DNA of 64,000 bases from Bacillota bacterium (GTDB taxonomy: Bacteria; Bacillota; Sulfobacillia; Sulfobacillales; Sulfobacillaceae): contig JAIMBD010000003.1 in assembly GCA_023511625.1 (NCBI GenBank), positions 62,001 to 126,000 on the forward strand, read 5' to 3'. The translations under genes were made by a program, and so were the position numbers. Positions 8,947-17,124 of the stretch are shown here, one piece after another. The stretch's first letter is position 1. Every line of letters starts with the position of its first letter. The notes beneath the pieces are model-generated. The model was given only the letters and a program-made list of their open reading frames with translations, was not told the DNA's origin and did not search any database.

Positions 8947-9805
8947 GGCGGCAGGGCCGGTGTTGATCTGGCCCAATCCGGAAAAGGAACAGGTCCGGGG
9001 CCTCATCGCCCAGCTTCTGCCCTGGTTCGCCCGCCACGGCGTGGGTACCTTCCTGCCCCAAGAGGCAGCCCGCACCTTGGGCTACCCGGAGCTGGGAGTC
9101 GAGGCCTGGGAGGATGCCGTGACAGGGGCGGCGTGGGCCTTGGTGCTGGGCGGCGATGGGACGCTGCTCAACGCCGCCAAGCGGGTGGCGCCCTACCAGG
9201 TGCCGCTCCTGGGGGTTAACCTCGGCCATGTGGGATTTCTCACCGAGGTCGAGGTGCCCGAACTGTTTCCCGCCTTGGCCGCCGTGCTGCGGGGGGAGTT
9301 TCAGCTCGACGAGCGCAACCTCTTGAGCGCTCGGCTGGTGCGGGGCGGGCAGGAGATCCGCCGCTATGAGGCGCTCAACGACGTGGTGGTGGCCAAAGGG
9401 CCCTTTGCTCGCCTCGTCCACCTGGAGACTTTTGTCGACGACGCCTTTGTCACCAGCTATCCCGCCGACGGCGTGATCGTGGCCAGCCCCACCGGGTCGA
9501 CGGCCTACTCGCTGTCGGCCGGGGGGCCCATCTTGACGCCGGACCTGGAGGTGATGGTGGTCACCCCGATCTGTCCCCACTCCTTTTTCGACCGGTCTAT
9601 CGTCATCCCGGCCCAGAGGACGGTGCGGATTCGCGTGCGCACCGAACACCGCGAGACCCTGGTGACGGTGGATGGCCAGGAGGCGCACCCGGTGGAAGAC
9701 GGGGACGAGGTGGTGGTGCGCACCAGCGCCCAGAAGGTGCGGCTGATTCGGCGCTTTGGCTGGAACTTTTTCCAAGTGCTGCGCGGTTGGAGAAAGGGGC
9801 ATTGA
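8936..9805 (+). CDS. nadK: NAD kinase
   Basis: A 289-residue ATP-NAD kinase producing NADP. The diagnostic motif GGDGTLLNAAK (about residues 70-80) holds the catalytic Asp. GVNLGHVGFLTEV, the NE/D substrate region YEALNDVVVAKGPFARLV and SPTGSTAYSLSAGGPIL follow in the expected order. The GTG start at 8936 lies inside the tlyA end. It is 3 bp upstream of argR and almost certainly in the same operon. Confidence 0.95.
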   Translation: MTREAAGPVLIWPNPEKEQVRGLIAQLLPWFARHGVGTFLPQEAARTLGYPELGVEAWEDAVTGAAWALVLGGDGTLLNAAKRVAPYQVPLLGVNLGHVGFLTEVEVPELFPALAAVLRGEFQLDERNLLSARLVRGGQEIRRYEALNDVVVAKGPFARLVHLETFVDDAFVTSYPADGVIVASPTGSTAYSLSAGGPILTPDLEVMVVTPICPHSFFDRSIVIPAQRTVRIRVRTEHRETLVTVDGQEAHPVEDGDEVVVRTSAQKVRLIRRFGWNFFQVLRGWRKGH

Positions 9806-9808
9806 GGC

Positions 9809-10261
9809 ATGCGGCACGACAAGCGCGCCCGGCAGGCGCTGATCCAGGCCATGGTGCAGACCTACGCCATCGAGACCCAAGAGGAGCTGGCCGAGCTCTT
9901 GGCCGAGCGCGGGATCCCCGCCACGCAGGCTACCGTCTCCCGCGACATCAAGGAGCTCGGGCTTTTGAAGGTGCCGTACCAGGACCGCCATCGGTACGCG
10001 TTGCCTTCCCAGCAGGTCTCGGCTGCCCACGAGAAATTTCGCCGCATTCTCAGCGAGGTGATGGTGGACGTGGTGGTGAGCGAAAACCTGGTCGTGGTCA
10101 AGACCCTGCCGGCGGGGGCCAACGTGGCCTCGGAGGCCATCGACGGCATGCACTGGGAGGATGTCGCGGGAACGTTGGCGGGAGACAACACCGTGCTGGT
10201 GGTGGCGCGTTCGCGCCAGGAGGCCCCGCTGATTGCCGACCGGCTCCGCTCCCTGCGGTAA
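9809..10261 (+). CDS. argR: Arginine repressor ArgR
   Basis: A 150-residue ArgR/AhrC. The N-terminal winged helix includes QEELAELLAERGIPATQATVSRDIKELG, listed here only by landmarks, and the C-terminal oligomerisation and arginine-binding domain ends GDNTVLVVARS. ArgR represses arginine biosynthesis and can activate its catabolism. The location before recN is conserved in Bacillota. ATG at 9809 lies 3 bp after nadK. No ARG box was looked for at neighbouring promoters. Confidence 0.94.
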   Translation: MRHDKRARQALIQAMVQTYAIETQEELAELLAERGIPATQATVSRDIKELGLLKVPYQDRHRYALPSQQVSAAHEKFRRILSEVMVDVVVSENLVVVKTLPAGANVASEAIDGMHWEDVAGTLAGDNTVLVVARSRQEAPLIADRLRSLR

Positions 10262-10266
10262 GGCGT

Positions 10267-11940
10267 ATGCTGAAGACTTTGCAGGTGGAAAACTTCGGCC
10301 TCATCCAGCATCTCGACCTGGATTGGGGCCCGGGCTTTACCGTCATCACGGGGGAGTCCGGCAGCGGAAAGAGCCAAATCCTCGAGGCCATCTTGGCGGG
10401 ATTGGGCCTGCGGTGGGAGAGCCAGTGGCTGGGGCGGTTTGGCTCGCGCTGTCGCATCGCCCAGGCCTGGGCCGTGCCGCCCGACCACCCCGCCTGGCTG
10501 GCGTTGGACGAGGCGGGGATTGCGGTGGACCCCGGCGAGGAGTTGGTCGTGACCCGCGACGTGGTGCAAGACCGGTCGGGGTTTCGCATCCAAGGGCAGC
10601 CGGTACCGGGACGGGTGGCCCGCCAAGTGGGCGAGACGCTGGTGGAGTACGCCGGCCAACACGCCGCCACCCGGCTCAACGCGGCCGCCGTCTTAGATTG
10701 GCTCGACCGCGCGGCCGGCCTTTTGACCCTGCGCCAAGCCGTCGAGGACGCATGGCGGGCGTGGCAGGCGCAAGAGCGCGCCTTGCGGACCTGGGCGGAG
10801 GGCCTTCCGGACCCCGCCGAACGCGCGCGCCGGGAGGAGGCGTTGGCGGAGCTCGAAACTTTGGCCCCAAAACCAGGGGAAGACGCGGCCATTGCCGCAC
10901 AGCTGGACCGCCTGCGCCATGGCCAACGCCTGGCGGAAGGCTATGCCCGCATCCGGGCGGGACTCGAGGGAGACGGCGAGGGCGGTGTGGAGGCGCTCCT
11001 TGCCGCCATCGGGCGCGAGCTTTCGGCCATGGCCCAACTCGACCCCCGGCTTCATCCCCAGGCCGAGCAGTGGGAGGCAGCGCGCCAGCTGGTGCGGGAG
11101 GTCAGCTGGGAGCTCGCCCGCTGGCAGGCCGACCTCGAGTGGGAGCCGGACCGCGCCGAGCGGTTGGCGGCACGCCTCGACCAACTGGCGCGAGCCAAAC
11201 GCCGGTTCGGGCCCGACCTCGACGCCGTCATCGCCACCTGGGAGCGGCTGGCCCAAGAGGTGGCGGCGTGGCGCGACCAGGCCGGCGAGGAGGCCCGGCT
11301 TTCGGCCAAGGTGGCCGCCGAGCAGGCTAAGTGGCAGGCGGCGGCCGAAGCCTTGTCCCAGGCCCGGCGGCGGGCCTGCGAGGGGGTGGTCCGAGACCTG
11401 GTGGCGGTACTCGAGGGGATGGAGATGCCGGGGGCGGCCTTTGCCCTGGAGTTTTTCCCCGACGCGCCCTCGCCGCAGGGGATGGACCGCGTGGTGGCCA
11501 CCTTCTCACCGGCGCCGGGCCAGGTGCAAAAGCCGCTCCACAAGGTGGCATCGGGAGGAGAGATGGCGCGGGTGGCCTTGGCCATGACCCTCTCCTTAAG
11601 GGAGGGGCGCGCGGCTACCTTCCTTTTCGATGAAGCCGACAGTGGGCTTGGGGGGGTGGCAGCGGCGCGGGTGGGCCGGCTCTTGCGGCAGTTTGCCGAG
11701 CGCCACCAGGTGGTCCTGGTGACCCACCAGCCGGCCATTGCAGCCTTAGCCGAGCACCACCTGTGGGTGGAGAAGGTGGTCAGCGCCGAGGGTAGCCTCA
11801 CCCGGGCCCGGTGGGTGGCGGGTGCCGAGCGGACCCGCGAGGTGGCGCGGATGCTCAGCGGCAGTCAGGATCCGGTGGCCTTAGAACACGCCGCGGCGCT
11901 GTTAGACGAGGGGGCAGCGGGTGGACAACGCGTGGGGTAG
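10267..11940 (+). CDS. recN: DNA repair protein RecN
   Basis: A 557-residue SMC-like ATPase that acts early in double-strand-break repair. The Walker A loop is GESGSGKSQILEA (near residue 30), followed by a long coiled-coil-rich centre, the signature VASGGEMARVALAM and the Walker B region LFDEADSGLGG. ATG at 10267 gives the standard N-terminus MLKTLQVENFGLI. The order argR-recN is typical. The last 20 bp overlap the DUF212 membrane protein gene. Confidence 0.94.
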   Translation: MLKTLQVENFGLIQHLDLDWGPGFTVITGESGSGKSQILEAILAGLGLRWESQWLGRFGSRCRIAQAWAVPPDHPAWLALDEAGIAVDPGEELVVTRDVVQDRSGFRIQGQPVPGRVARQVGETLVEYAGQHAATRLNAAAVLDWLDRAAGLLTLRQAVEDAWRAWQAQERALRTWAEGLPDPAERARREEALAELETLAPKPGEDAAIAAQLDRLRHGQRLAEGYARIRAGLEGDGEGGVEALLAAIGRELSAMAQLDPRLHPQAEQWEAARQLVREVSWELARWQADLEWEPDRAERLAARLDQLARAKRRFGPDLDAVIATWERLAQEVAAWRDQAGEEARLSAKVAAEQAKWQAAAEALSQARRRACEGVVRDLVAVLEGMEMPGAAFALEFFPDAPSPQGMDRVVATFSPAPGQVQKPLHKVASGGEMARVALAMTLSLREGRAATFLFDEADSGLGGVAAARVGRLLRQFAERHQVVLVTHQPAIAALAEHHLWVEKVVSAEGSLTRARWVAGAERTREVARMLSGSQDPVALEHAAALLDEGAAGGQRVG

Positions 11941-12358
11941 CGCTGCGGGCCAAGCCGTGGCCGCCAATCCGGTGTTGACGGCAGCGGTCGGCGCGGCCTT
12001 GTCCGCGCAGGTCCTTAAATTTTTGCTATTTTATTGGCGGCGCCGGCGGGCGCGCTGGGAACGGCTGGTAGGGCCGGGAGGGATGCCCAGTGCCCATGCC
12101 GCCATGGTGTCGGCTTTGGCTGCGGGCACGGCGCGGCGTTATGGCCCCCAGTCGGCGGCGTTTGCAGTGGCGGCGGTGGTGGCGCTGATCGTCCTCTACG
12201 ACGCTGTGGGGGTGCGGCGGGCGGTGGGGATCCACGCCCAGGCGCTGAACCGCCTGGCCCGAGACGGGGAGCGACGACTTTCGGAATCGGTGGGACACAC
12301 GCCGTACGAGGTCTTGGTGGGCACGCTCTGGGGCATCGCCTGGGCGTTGTGGCTGTAA
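11921..12358 (+). CDS. Divergent PAP2 family (DUF212) membrane protein
   Basis: A 145-residue membrane protein of the DUF212/YuiD family, related to PAP2 phosphatases. The sequence has three or four hydrophobic segments, the signature GGMPSAHAAMVSALA (PSxHxA-like), VLYDAVGVRRAVGIHAQ and the terminal GHTPYEVLVGTLWGIA. The GTG at 11921 lies within the end of recN. Family members are widespread in Bacillota and cyanobacteria; the substrate is not known. Confidence 0.85.
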   Translation: MDNAWGSAAGQAVAANPVLTAAVGAALSAQVLKFLLFYWRRRRARWERLVGPGGMPSAHAAMVSALAAGTARRYGPQSAAFAVAAVVALIVLYDAVGVRRAVGIHAQALNRLARDGERRLSESVGHTPYEVLVGTLWGIAWALWL

Positions 12359-12403
12359 AATCCAGGCCCCGAAATTGGGGGCGCGCGAGAAAGGGTGGAG
12401 GAG

Positions 12404-13474
12404 ATGGCCGTGGAACCGTACACTGCCGTGGGCTTGATTCCCACCGTGCGGGGGATTCGCAAGCGCGCCGAGATCCGGCGCAATCTCGAGCATCTGGCCG
12501 ACCTGATGGCGGCGGCCAATTGGCTGTCCAGCCTGGACCTGCCGGTACGCCTGGTGGCTATCCCCGAAGGCGCCCTGCAGGGCTTTACCGATGAGGTCTT
12601 CGACCTCGACCACGCCCGCTACGCCGAGGAGTGCGCCATCGACATCCCGGGCGAAGAGACGGCGTTTCTCGGGGAGCTGGCCCGCCACTGGCAGGTGTAC
12701 ATCATGGCCCAGGCCAAGGCCCGCCATCCGGAGTTTCCCGGCCGGTTCTTTAACGTAGGGTTCATCCTCGACCCAGAGGGCACGGTCATCCTGCGCCACC
12801 ACAAGGTGGCTCCGCTCTGGCCGGTCGAGCACTCCGTGACCCCCTTCGACGTCTGGGACCGTTGGGTGGCGCTGTACGGCGAGCGGCTGGAGGCGTTCTA
12901 CCCGGTGGTAGACACCCCCATCGGTCGCCTGGGCATCATGATGGCCAACGAAGGCTCCTATCCCGAAAACGCGCGCGGTCTGGCCATGAACGGGGCCGAG
13001 GTGGTCTATCGGGGATCCTATCCCCATCCGCATACCGGCAACGAGTTCTTCGCCATTCAAAACCGCGCCCGTGCCCTAGACAACAATTTTTACGTCGTGG
13101 CCCCCAATCTCGGCACCTACTACTTGGAACAGGACTCCCCGGTACCCGTCGACACCTTCGGCGGTCAGTCGATGATCGTGGACTTCAAGGGCCGTATCGT
13201 CGGCCAGCAGGGGTACGGGAACGGGTCTACCTATGTGGCCGGGACCATCGACATCGAAGCCTTGCGCCAACATCGGACGCGGGCCGCGTGGGACAACTGG
13301 CTGAAAGACCTCCAAGTCGAACAATACCGGCTGATCTACGCCGAGCCCATCTACCCGAAGAACCTCTACCTGGAGGAGGCCCCGAAGGGACACGCGGCGT
13401 ACCGCCGCGCGGTGCTGGAGCCCCAAGTGGAAAAGCTCATCGCCCGCGGCATCTGGCGCCGGCCCGGCTCCTGA
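12404..13474 (+). CDS. Nitrilase-superfamily protein lacking the catalytic cysteine
   Basis: A 356-residue carbon-nitrogen hydrolase fold protein, most like aliphatic amidase or nitrilase branches. Two members of the Glu-Lys-Cys triad are recognisable: Glu55 in IPEGALQGF and Lys134 in RHHKVAPL. At the cysteine position (ICxDGNYPE in amidases) the protein reads MANEGSYPE, with Ala181 (codon GCC at 12944-12946) instead of Cys. The surrounding fold, including RGSYPHPH and NRARALDNNFYVVAPN, is intact, so this looks like a maintained non-canonical or non-catalytic member rather than a broken gene. ATG 12404 or GTG 12410 could initiate: GGAGG at 12397-12401 suits the GTG better. It stands alone between DUF212 and a terminator. 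Confidence 0.75.
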   Translation: MAVEPYTAVGLIPTVRGIRKRAEIRRNLEHLADLMAAANWLSSLDLPVRLVAIPEGALQGFTDEVFDLDHARYAEECAIDIPGEETAFLGELARHWQVYIMAQAKARHPEFPGRFFNVGFILDPEGTVILRHHKVAPLWPVEHSVTPFDVWDRWVALYGERLEAFYPVVDTPIGRLGIMMANEGSYPENARGLAMNGAEVVYRGSYPHPHTGNEFFAIQNRARALDNNFYVVAPNLGTYYLEQDSPVPVDTFGGQSMIVDFKGRIVGQQGYGNGSTYVAGTIDIEALRQHRTRAAWDNWLKDLQVEQYRLIYAEPIYPKNLYLEEAPKGHAAYRRAVLEPQVEKLIARGIWRRPGS

Positions 13475-13491
13475 AGGGCGCTGGGTCCCAA

Positions 13492-13533
13492 GGCCGCCGC
13501 CGGCTTGTTTAAGGGCGGCGGCCGGGCGTTTTT
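13492..13533 (+). terminator. Rho-independent terminator after the nitrilase-fold gene
   Basis: A perfect 10-bp stem (GGCCGCCGCC at 13492-13501 with GGCGGCGGCC at 13514-13523), a 12-nt loop, then GGGCG and five T residues. It ends the transcription unit that closes with the nitrilase-fold gene. Confidence 0.85.
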
Positions 13534-13660
13534 GCGGGGCTTGCAGGGTTTGGAAGCTTGGGATGCGGTTGCCGGGCGAGCTGTGTTCGGCGCCATGCTC
13601 GTCCTAATGCTGGGGAGGGCCGGCCTTGGGGCCGTGAGCGGATCTGACAGATGGGCCAAA

Positions 13661-13806
13661 GTGCCCTATCCTGAAACACGCCGAATCGTGGCCGTCGGCC
13701 ACGACCGGGGGACCCACGTCTTGGGGTGAATTCGGTTCGCCGATAGGGTGTCTCGCGCATCCGAACCCGTCAGCTAACCCCGGAGGCAATACACGCGAGG
13801 AGGATC
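13661..13806 (+). ncRNA. Cyclic di-AMP riboswitch (ydaO/yuaA class) in the leader of the 3D-domain gene
   Basis: The leader contains the conserved blocks of the ydaO/yuaA aptamer in order: CGCCGAATC (13679-13687), GGGGGACCCA (13707-13716), TTGGGGTGAAT (13721-13731), AGGGTG (13745-13750), then ATCCGAACCCGTCAGCTAAC (13759-13778) and CCGGAGGCAATA (13780-13791). These match the published motif closely by memory. The aptamer ends directly at the Shine-Dalgarno GAGGAGG (13797-13803), 9 nt before the ATG, with no terminator hairpin between. AGGAT at 13801-13805 could pair with ATCCT at 13668-13672. Control therefore looks translational. The class commonly precedes cell-wall hydrolases, which fits the gene downstream. 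Confidence 0.88.
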
Positions 13807-13812
13807 CGTTGC

Positions 13813-14448
13813 ATGGCACGACGATCCCGTTGGACCGCCGCGTGGGGCGGCTTGGCCCTAGGCGCGGGGATGTTGCTCACGGTTCCCGCTCCCACCTTTG
13901 CCGCCTCGGCGCCTCAAGGCGGGCGCACCCTGACCATGGTGGCTACGGCCTACGGCCCCAGTGCCCAGGACAACTATCCCTATGGGGCCACCGATTACTT
14001 CGGCCAGCCCCTGCGCGCCGGTGACGTGGCAGTCGACCCGCGGGTGATCCCGCTCGGCACCTGCCTTTACATCACCGGGTACCATTCGCCGAACCTGCCG
14101 GCCGGCGGGTTCATCGGCGAGGCCGACGACGAGGGTGACGCGATTCGGGGAAACCGCGTCGACCTCTTTATGAACACCTCAGAGTCCCAGGTCAACGCCT
14201 TTGGCATCCAGACGGTGCGGGTGACGATCCTGGGCAAGCCGACCAATCCCAACGCTTCCGGTACGGCGGCCTGCGCCGGCTACGCCGGCACGACCGGGTC
14301 TGGGTTGGCCGCATCAGGCGGCCGGACGGCCACGGCGTCGGCGCACTGGGCACGCGCCCGCACCGGCGCGCGGCACCGCATGGTTCGGGCCGCCTGGCAC
14401 CGGATGCCCCGGCGGTTTGCCCGCTGGGCGGACCGGCGCCGCGCCTGA
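13813..14448 (+). CDS. Secreted 3D-domain protein (cell-wall remodelling)
   Basis: A 211-residue exported protein. A basic N-terminus and a hydrophobic stretch (WGGLALGAGMLLTVPAPTFA) form a signal peptide with likely cleavage after AxA near residue 31. Residues about 40-150 are a 3D domain, the MltA-like double-psi barrel, with its three conserved Asp in VDPRVIPLG, EADDEGDAIRGNRVDLF and the preceding region. Homologues act as lytic transglycosylase-like or spore-cortex and wall proteins. The C-terminal 60 residues are Arg/Ala-rich and low complexity. Expression is probably controlled by the c-di-AMP riboswitch just upstream. It is monocistronic, with a terminator at 14480. Confidence 0.85.
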   Translation: MARRSRWTAAWGGLALGAGMLLTVPAPTFAASAPQGGRTLTMVATAYGPSAQDNYPYGATDYFGQPLRAGDVAVDPRVIPLGTCLYITGYHSPNLPAGGFIGEADDEGDAIRGNRVDLFMNTSESQVNAFGIQTVRVTILGKPTNPNASGTAACAGYAGTTGSGLAASGGRTATASAHWARARTGARHRMVRAAWHRMPRRFARWADRRRA

Positions 14449-14479
14449 CCTGACGACGGCCTCGGTTCGGATCGGCCAG

Positions 14480-14512
14480 GTCCCGCCCCCGGTTGGGGCG
14501 GGACTTCGCTTT
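14480..14512 (+). terminator. Terminator-like hairpin after the 3D-domain gene
   Basis: A perfect 10-bp stem, GTCCCGCCCC (14480-14489) with GGGGCGGGAC (14495-14504), 5-nt loop, followed by the weakly T-rich TTCGCTTTC. The stem is strong and the T tract poor. The remaining bases up to spoIVB hold no gene that I can support. Confidence 0.65.
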
Positions 14513-14744
14513 CATGCTGCCCAGTTTTCCGGTCGCCTATCCCGCGCCTGGCCGGGGGTTGGTGTGACCGCCGCTTTCTGCCCCCCGCGCCAGGGGTGGC
14601 GGCGCAAAGCGCCCGGCCGTCGGCTATCTTGCCGACGCCCTTGCCTGGTTTGACAGCGAGCTCCTGACTGGGCCGGGAATGAAGCCGAACCGGGCCGGGG
14701 GAGGTTAGGGGTACGCGTCGCGGCAACGGCAAGGAGGGAGTCCA

Positions 14745-16043
14745 ATGGCGGAGGGTGGCCTCAAACGGTGGGTGGCGCTGGGGATGGGCGCTGTGGTACT
14801 CGGGTTGGCCGCGACGCCTCCCGTCGAAGGGTTGGCCACCTGGCCGCGCCACTTGGAACTGACGGTGGGCAGCGAGTGGCAGGCCTCTTGGTGGCCGGGC
14901 CTGCCTGTCGCGGTGGCCGTCGCGGGACCACCGGTGGTGGCCGTCGACGGCCACAGGCCCGGAGGGCGTCCGACGTGGGTGGCCGGGCCGCGGCTGACCT
15001 TGAAGGCCGAGGCCCAAGGTCGCGAGCGCCTGGCCTTCAACCTCTGGGGATGGTTGCCGGGACCGCGCACGGAGGTCGATACGCAGCCCGCCGTGCGGGT
15101 GGTCCCTGGCGGCGAGGCCATCGGAGTGGTGGTCCACGTACAAGGGCTTCTCGTCACCGGCTGGTCGCCCATTGTCACGGCCCGCGGCCCGGTCGACCCC
15201 GCGCGTGCGGCCGGGATTCGCCCTGGGGACATCTTGTCTACGGCAGACGGCCAGGCCCTGGATGGGGCGCGCGCGCTCAGTGCCGTGGTCCAAAAGGCCG
15301 GCGCCGCCCAGCGCCCGGTGGTGCTGACGGTGCTGGGAGCGCGCGGCCGGCGCCAGCTTGCCGTTGTTCCCACCTGGTCGCCCCAAAGCCACCGGTACCG
15401 CCTTGGAGTCCTCACTCAGGACCGGGTGGGGGGCGTGGGCACCTTGACCTTCGTCCTCCCCTCGGGGCGATTTGCCGCCCTTGGCCATAGTGTCACCGAT
15501 GGGATGAGCGCCATACCGGCTCCGGTGCGCGAAGGCCGAGTGCTGAGCGCCCGCATCGTGGGTATCCGCCCCCAGGCAGGGGATCGGCCCGGGGAGAAGA
15601 TCGGGGTGTTGGAACGACACCCGCAACTTTGGGGGATCGTGACGGCCAACGGGCGGTTGGGGGTCACCGGACGCCTGAAGGCCTGGTCGGCGGCATTGCG
15701 CCAAGCGCCTCCGATGCCGGTGGCCCTGCCGGACCAGGTGCATCCCGGGCCGGCGACGGTGTGGACGGTGGTGCGGGGCGACCGCGTGGCGACCTTCCAG
15801 ATCCAGATCCTGCGGGCTTATCCTCAAGCCCACCCCGATCCCAAAGGGATTGCCTTTCGCGTCACCGATCCCCGGCTTTTGGCGGCGGCCGGCGGCGTGG
15901 TCCAGGGTATGAGCGGAAGCCCCATCGTCCAGGACGGGATGTTGGTCGGCGCCGTGACCCACGTGGTAGAGGGCGATCCGGCCGTGGGATACGGGTGCTA
16001 CGCGTGGTGGATGGTGCAGGCGGCCGAGCGCGGCGGGCCCTGA
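14745..16043 (+). CDS. spoIVB: SpoIVB peptidase (stage IV sporulation protein B)
   Basis: A 432-residue serine peptidase of family S55, secreted from the forespore, where it triggers SpoIVFB-dependent processing of pro-sigma-K. An N-terminal membrane anchor (residues 10-30) is followed by a PDZ domain (about 140-215, with AGIRPGDILSTADGQAL) and the peptidase domain with GHSVTD (catalytic His), GMSGSPI (catalytic Ser, near residue 388) and the closing HVVEGDPAVGYGCYAWWM. ATG at 14745 follows AAGGAGGGAG. It stands immediately before spo0A, the arrangement found across Bacillota spore formers. Confidence 0.95.
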   Translation: MAEGGLKRWVALGMGAVVLGLAATPPVEGLATWPRHLELTVGSEWQASWWPGLPVAVAVAGPPVVAVDGHRPGGRPTWVAGPRLTLKAEAQGRERLAFNLWGWLPGPRTEVDTQPAVRVVPGGEAIGVVVHVQGLLVTGWSPIVTARGPVDPARAAGIRPGDILSTADGQALDGARALSAVVQKAGAAQRPVVLTVLGARGRRQLAVVPTWSPQSHRYRLGVLTQDRVGGVGTLTFVLPSGRFAALGHSVTDGMSAIPAPVREGRVLSARIVGIRPQAGDRPGEKIGVLERHPQLWGIVTANGRLGVTGRLKAWSAALRQAPPMPVALPDQVHPGPATVWTVVRGDRVATFQIQILRAYPQAHPDPKGIAFRVTDPRLLAAAGGVVQGMSGSPIVQDGMLVGAVTHVVEGDPAVGYGCYAWWMVQAAERGGP

Positions 16044-16109
16044 AAACCGGCCGACGGCGCTCGACCGCGGCCCGGCAGGGTGGCTACGATGCGCGCCGAG
16101 ACCCGGCCG

Positions 16110-16134
16110 GCGCCGGAAAACCGGCGCGTTTTTT
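16110..16134 (+). terminator. Rho-independent terminator between spoIVB and spo0A
   Basis: Stem GCGCCGG (16110-16116) with CCGGCGC (16121-16127), AAAA tetraloop, then G and six T. It separates spoIVB from spo0A. Its T tract overlaps the 0A-box-like heptamer. Confidence 0.9.
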
Positions 16135-16140
16135 GTCGAA
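16134..16140 (+). promoter_or_regulatory. Candidate 0A box upstream of spo0A
   Basis: TGTCGAA, a perfect match to the Spo0A-binding consensus TGNCGAA, 114 bp before the spo0A start codon. In Bacillus subtilis, Spo0A binds such boxes at its own promoter. A heptamer occurs often by chance, so position is the main support. Confidence 0.45.
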
Positions 16141-16253
16141 AAGCTGAGAAAGGTTCGCCCCTTGGAGTCTTAGCCTGAGGCAGGATATTCCCAAATGCCG
16201 GAGAAGAAAGGGAAGGGAAGAGACTATGCTGGCAAGATTGCGGAGGCGAAAGC

Positions 16254-17045
16254 ATGGCCATCAACGTGTTGGTTGCGGATGACAATCGGGAGTTTCGGGA
16301 ACTTTTGCGAGAGGCGGTGGCGGCGGAAGAGGGGCTCGAGGTGGTGGGCGTGGCCGCCCACGGCTTGGAGGTCTTGGAATTTTTACAGAATCACCCGGTT
16401 GATGTCGTCATCCTTGATATCATCATGCCCCATCTGGACGGGATCGGGGTCTTAGAGCGGCTGGCCCAACAGGAAGGGGAGAAGCGTCCCAAGGTCATCG
16501 TGCTCACGGCGTTCGGTCAGGAGACCATGACCCAAAAGGCCTTGGAACTCGGCGCCGACTACTATATCTTGAAGCCGTTCAACCTCAAGGTGCTGGCGGC
16601 GCGCATCAAGCAACTGGCCCAGCGCCCGCAGCCGGCCCGGCGCCCTGCCGAGGTGGCGGCTTCGGCCAACAAGTTGGCCTTGGTGCCGGTGCGCCATTTA
16701 GACGTGGAAGTCACCAACATCATCCACGAGATCGGCATCCCTGCCCACATCAAGGGCTATCTCTATCTCCGCGAGGCCATCCTGATGGTGGTCAATCGCG
16801 TCGACCTTTTGAGCGGAGTGACCAAGGAGCTGTATCCCTCTATCGCGCAGAAGTTTAAGACCACCCCGAGCCGGGTGGAGCGTGCCATCCGGCACGCCAT
16901 CGAGGTGGCGTGGGCGCGCGGCAACGTGGAGGTGATTAATTCGATCTTCGGCCACACCGTCAACCGCGAGCGCGGGAAACCCACCAACTCGGAGTTCATC
17001 GCCATGGTGGCCGACCGGCTGCGCATGCAGATGAAAGCCAGCTAA
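16254..17045 (+). CDS. spo0A: Sporulation master regulator Spo0A
   Basis: A 263-residue response regulator. The receiver domain (1-120) has the acidic pair DD in [10 protein letters not shown], the phosphoacceptor Asp in [13 protein letters not shown] (about residue 55), a conserved Thr in VIVLTAFGQ and Lys in YYILKPFN. The C-terminal DNA-binding domain (about 150-263) carries the characteristic [19 protein letters not shown] and [17 protein letters not shown], and ends [25 protein letters not shown] 16254 is preceded by GGAGG at 16242. The presence of Spo0A is the clearest evidence of endospore formation. Autoregulation is possible through the upstream 0A box. Confidence 0.97.
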   Translation: MAINVLVADDNREFRELLREAVAAEEGLEVVGVAAHGLEVLEFLQNHPVDVVILDIIMPHLDGIGVLERLAQQEGEKRPKVIVLTAFGQETMTQKALELGADYYILKPFNLKVLAARIKQLAQRPQPARRPAEVAASANKLALVPVRHLDVEVTNIIHEIGIPAHIKGYLYLREAILMVVNRVDLLSGVTKELYPSIAQKFKTTPSRVERAIRHAIEVAWARGNVEVINSIFGHTVNRERGKPTNSEFIAMVADRLRMQMKAS

Positions 17046-17124
17046 TCGATGGCCGAATGCAACAGGAATTTGCGCGGGCCATCGCGAAATCCCCCGGGAC
17101 AGACCTGACACGGGGGATCGAAGC

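Noticed and set aside
13505-13729. A 74-codon + strand frame upstream of the 3D-domain gene
   Set aside because: It lies across a terminator and the riboswitch aptamer and has no ribosome site.
14650-14682. TTGACA as -35 of a spoIVB promoter
   Set aside because: No acceptable -10 follows at 16-18 nt, and spoIVB promoters in relatives use forespore sigma factors.
16182-16210. AGGATAT followed by a GAA-rich stretch as a sigma-H promoter of spo0A
   Set aside because: The -35-like part is fair, but no GAAT-type -10 occurs at the right distance.
17048-17123. Two inverted repeats after spo0A (GATGGCC/GGCCATC and ATCCCCCG/CGGGGGAT) as terminators
   Set aside because: Neither is followed by a T tract. 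They may be mRNA structures, but nothing firmer can be said.
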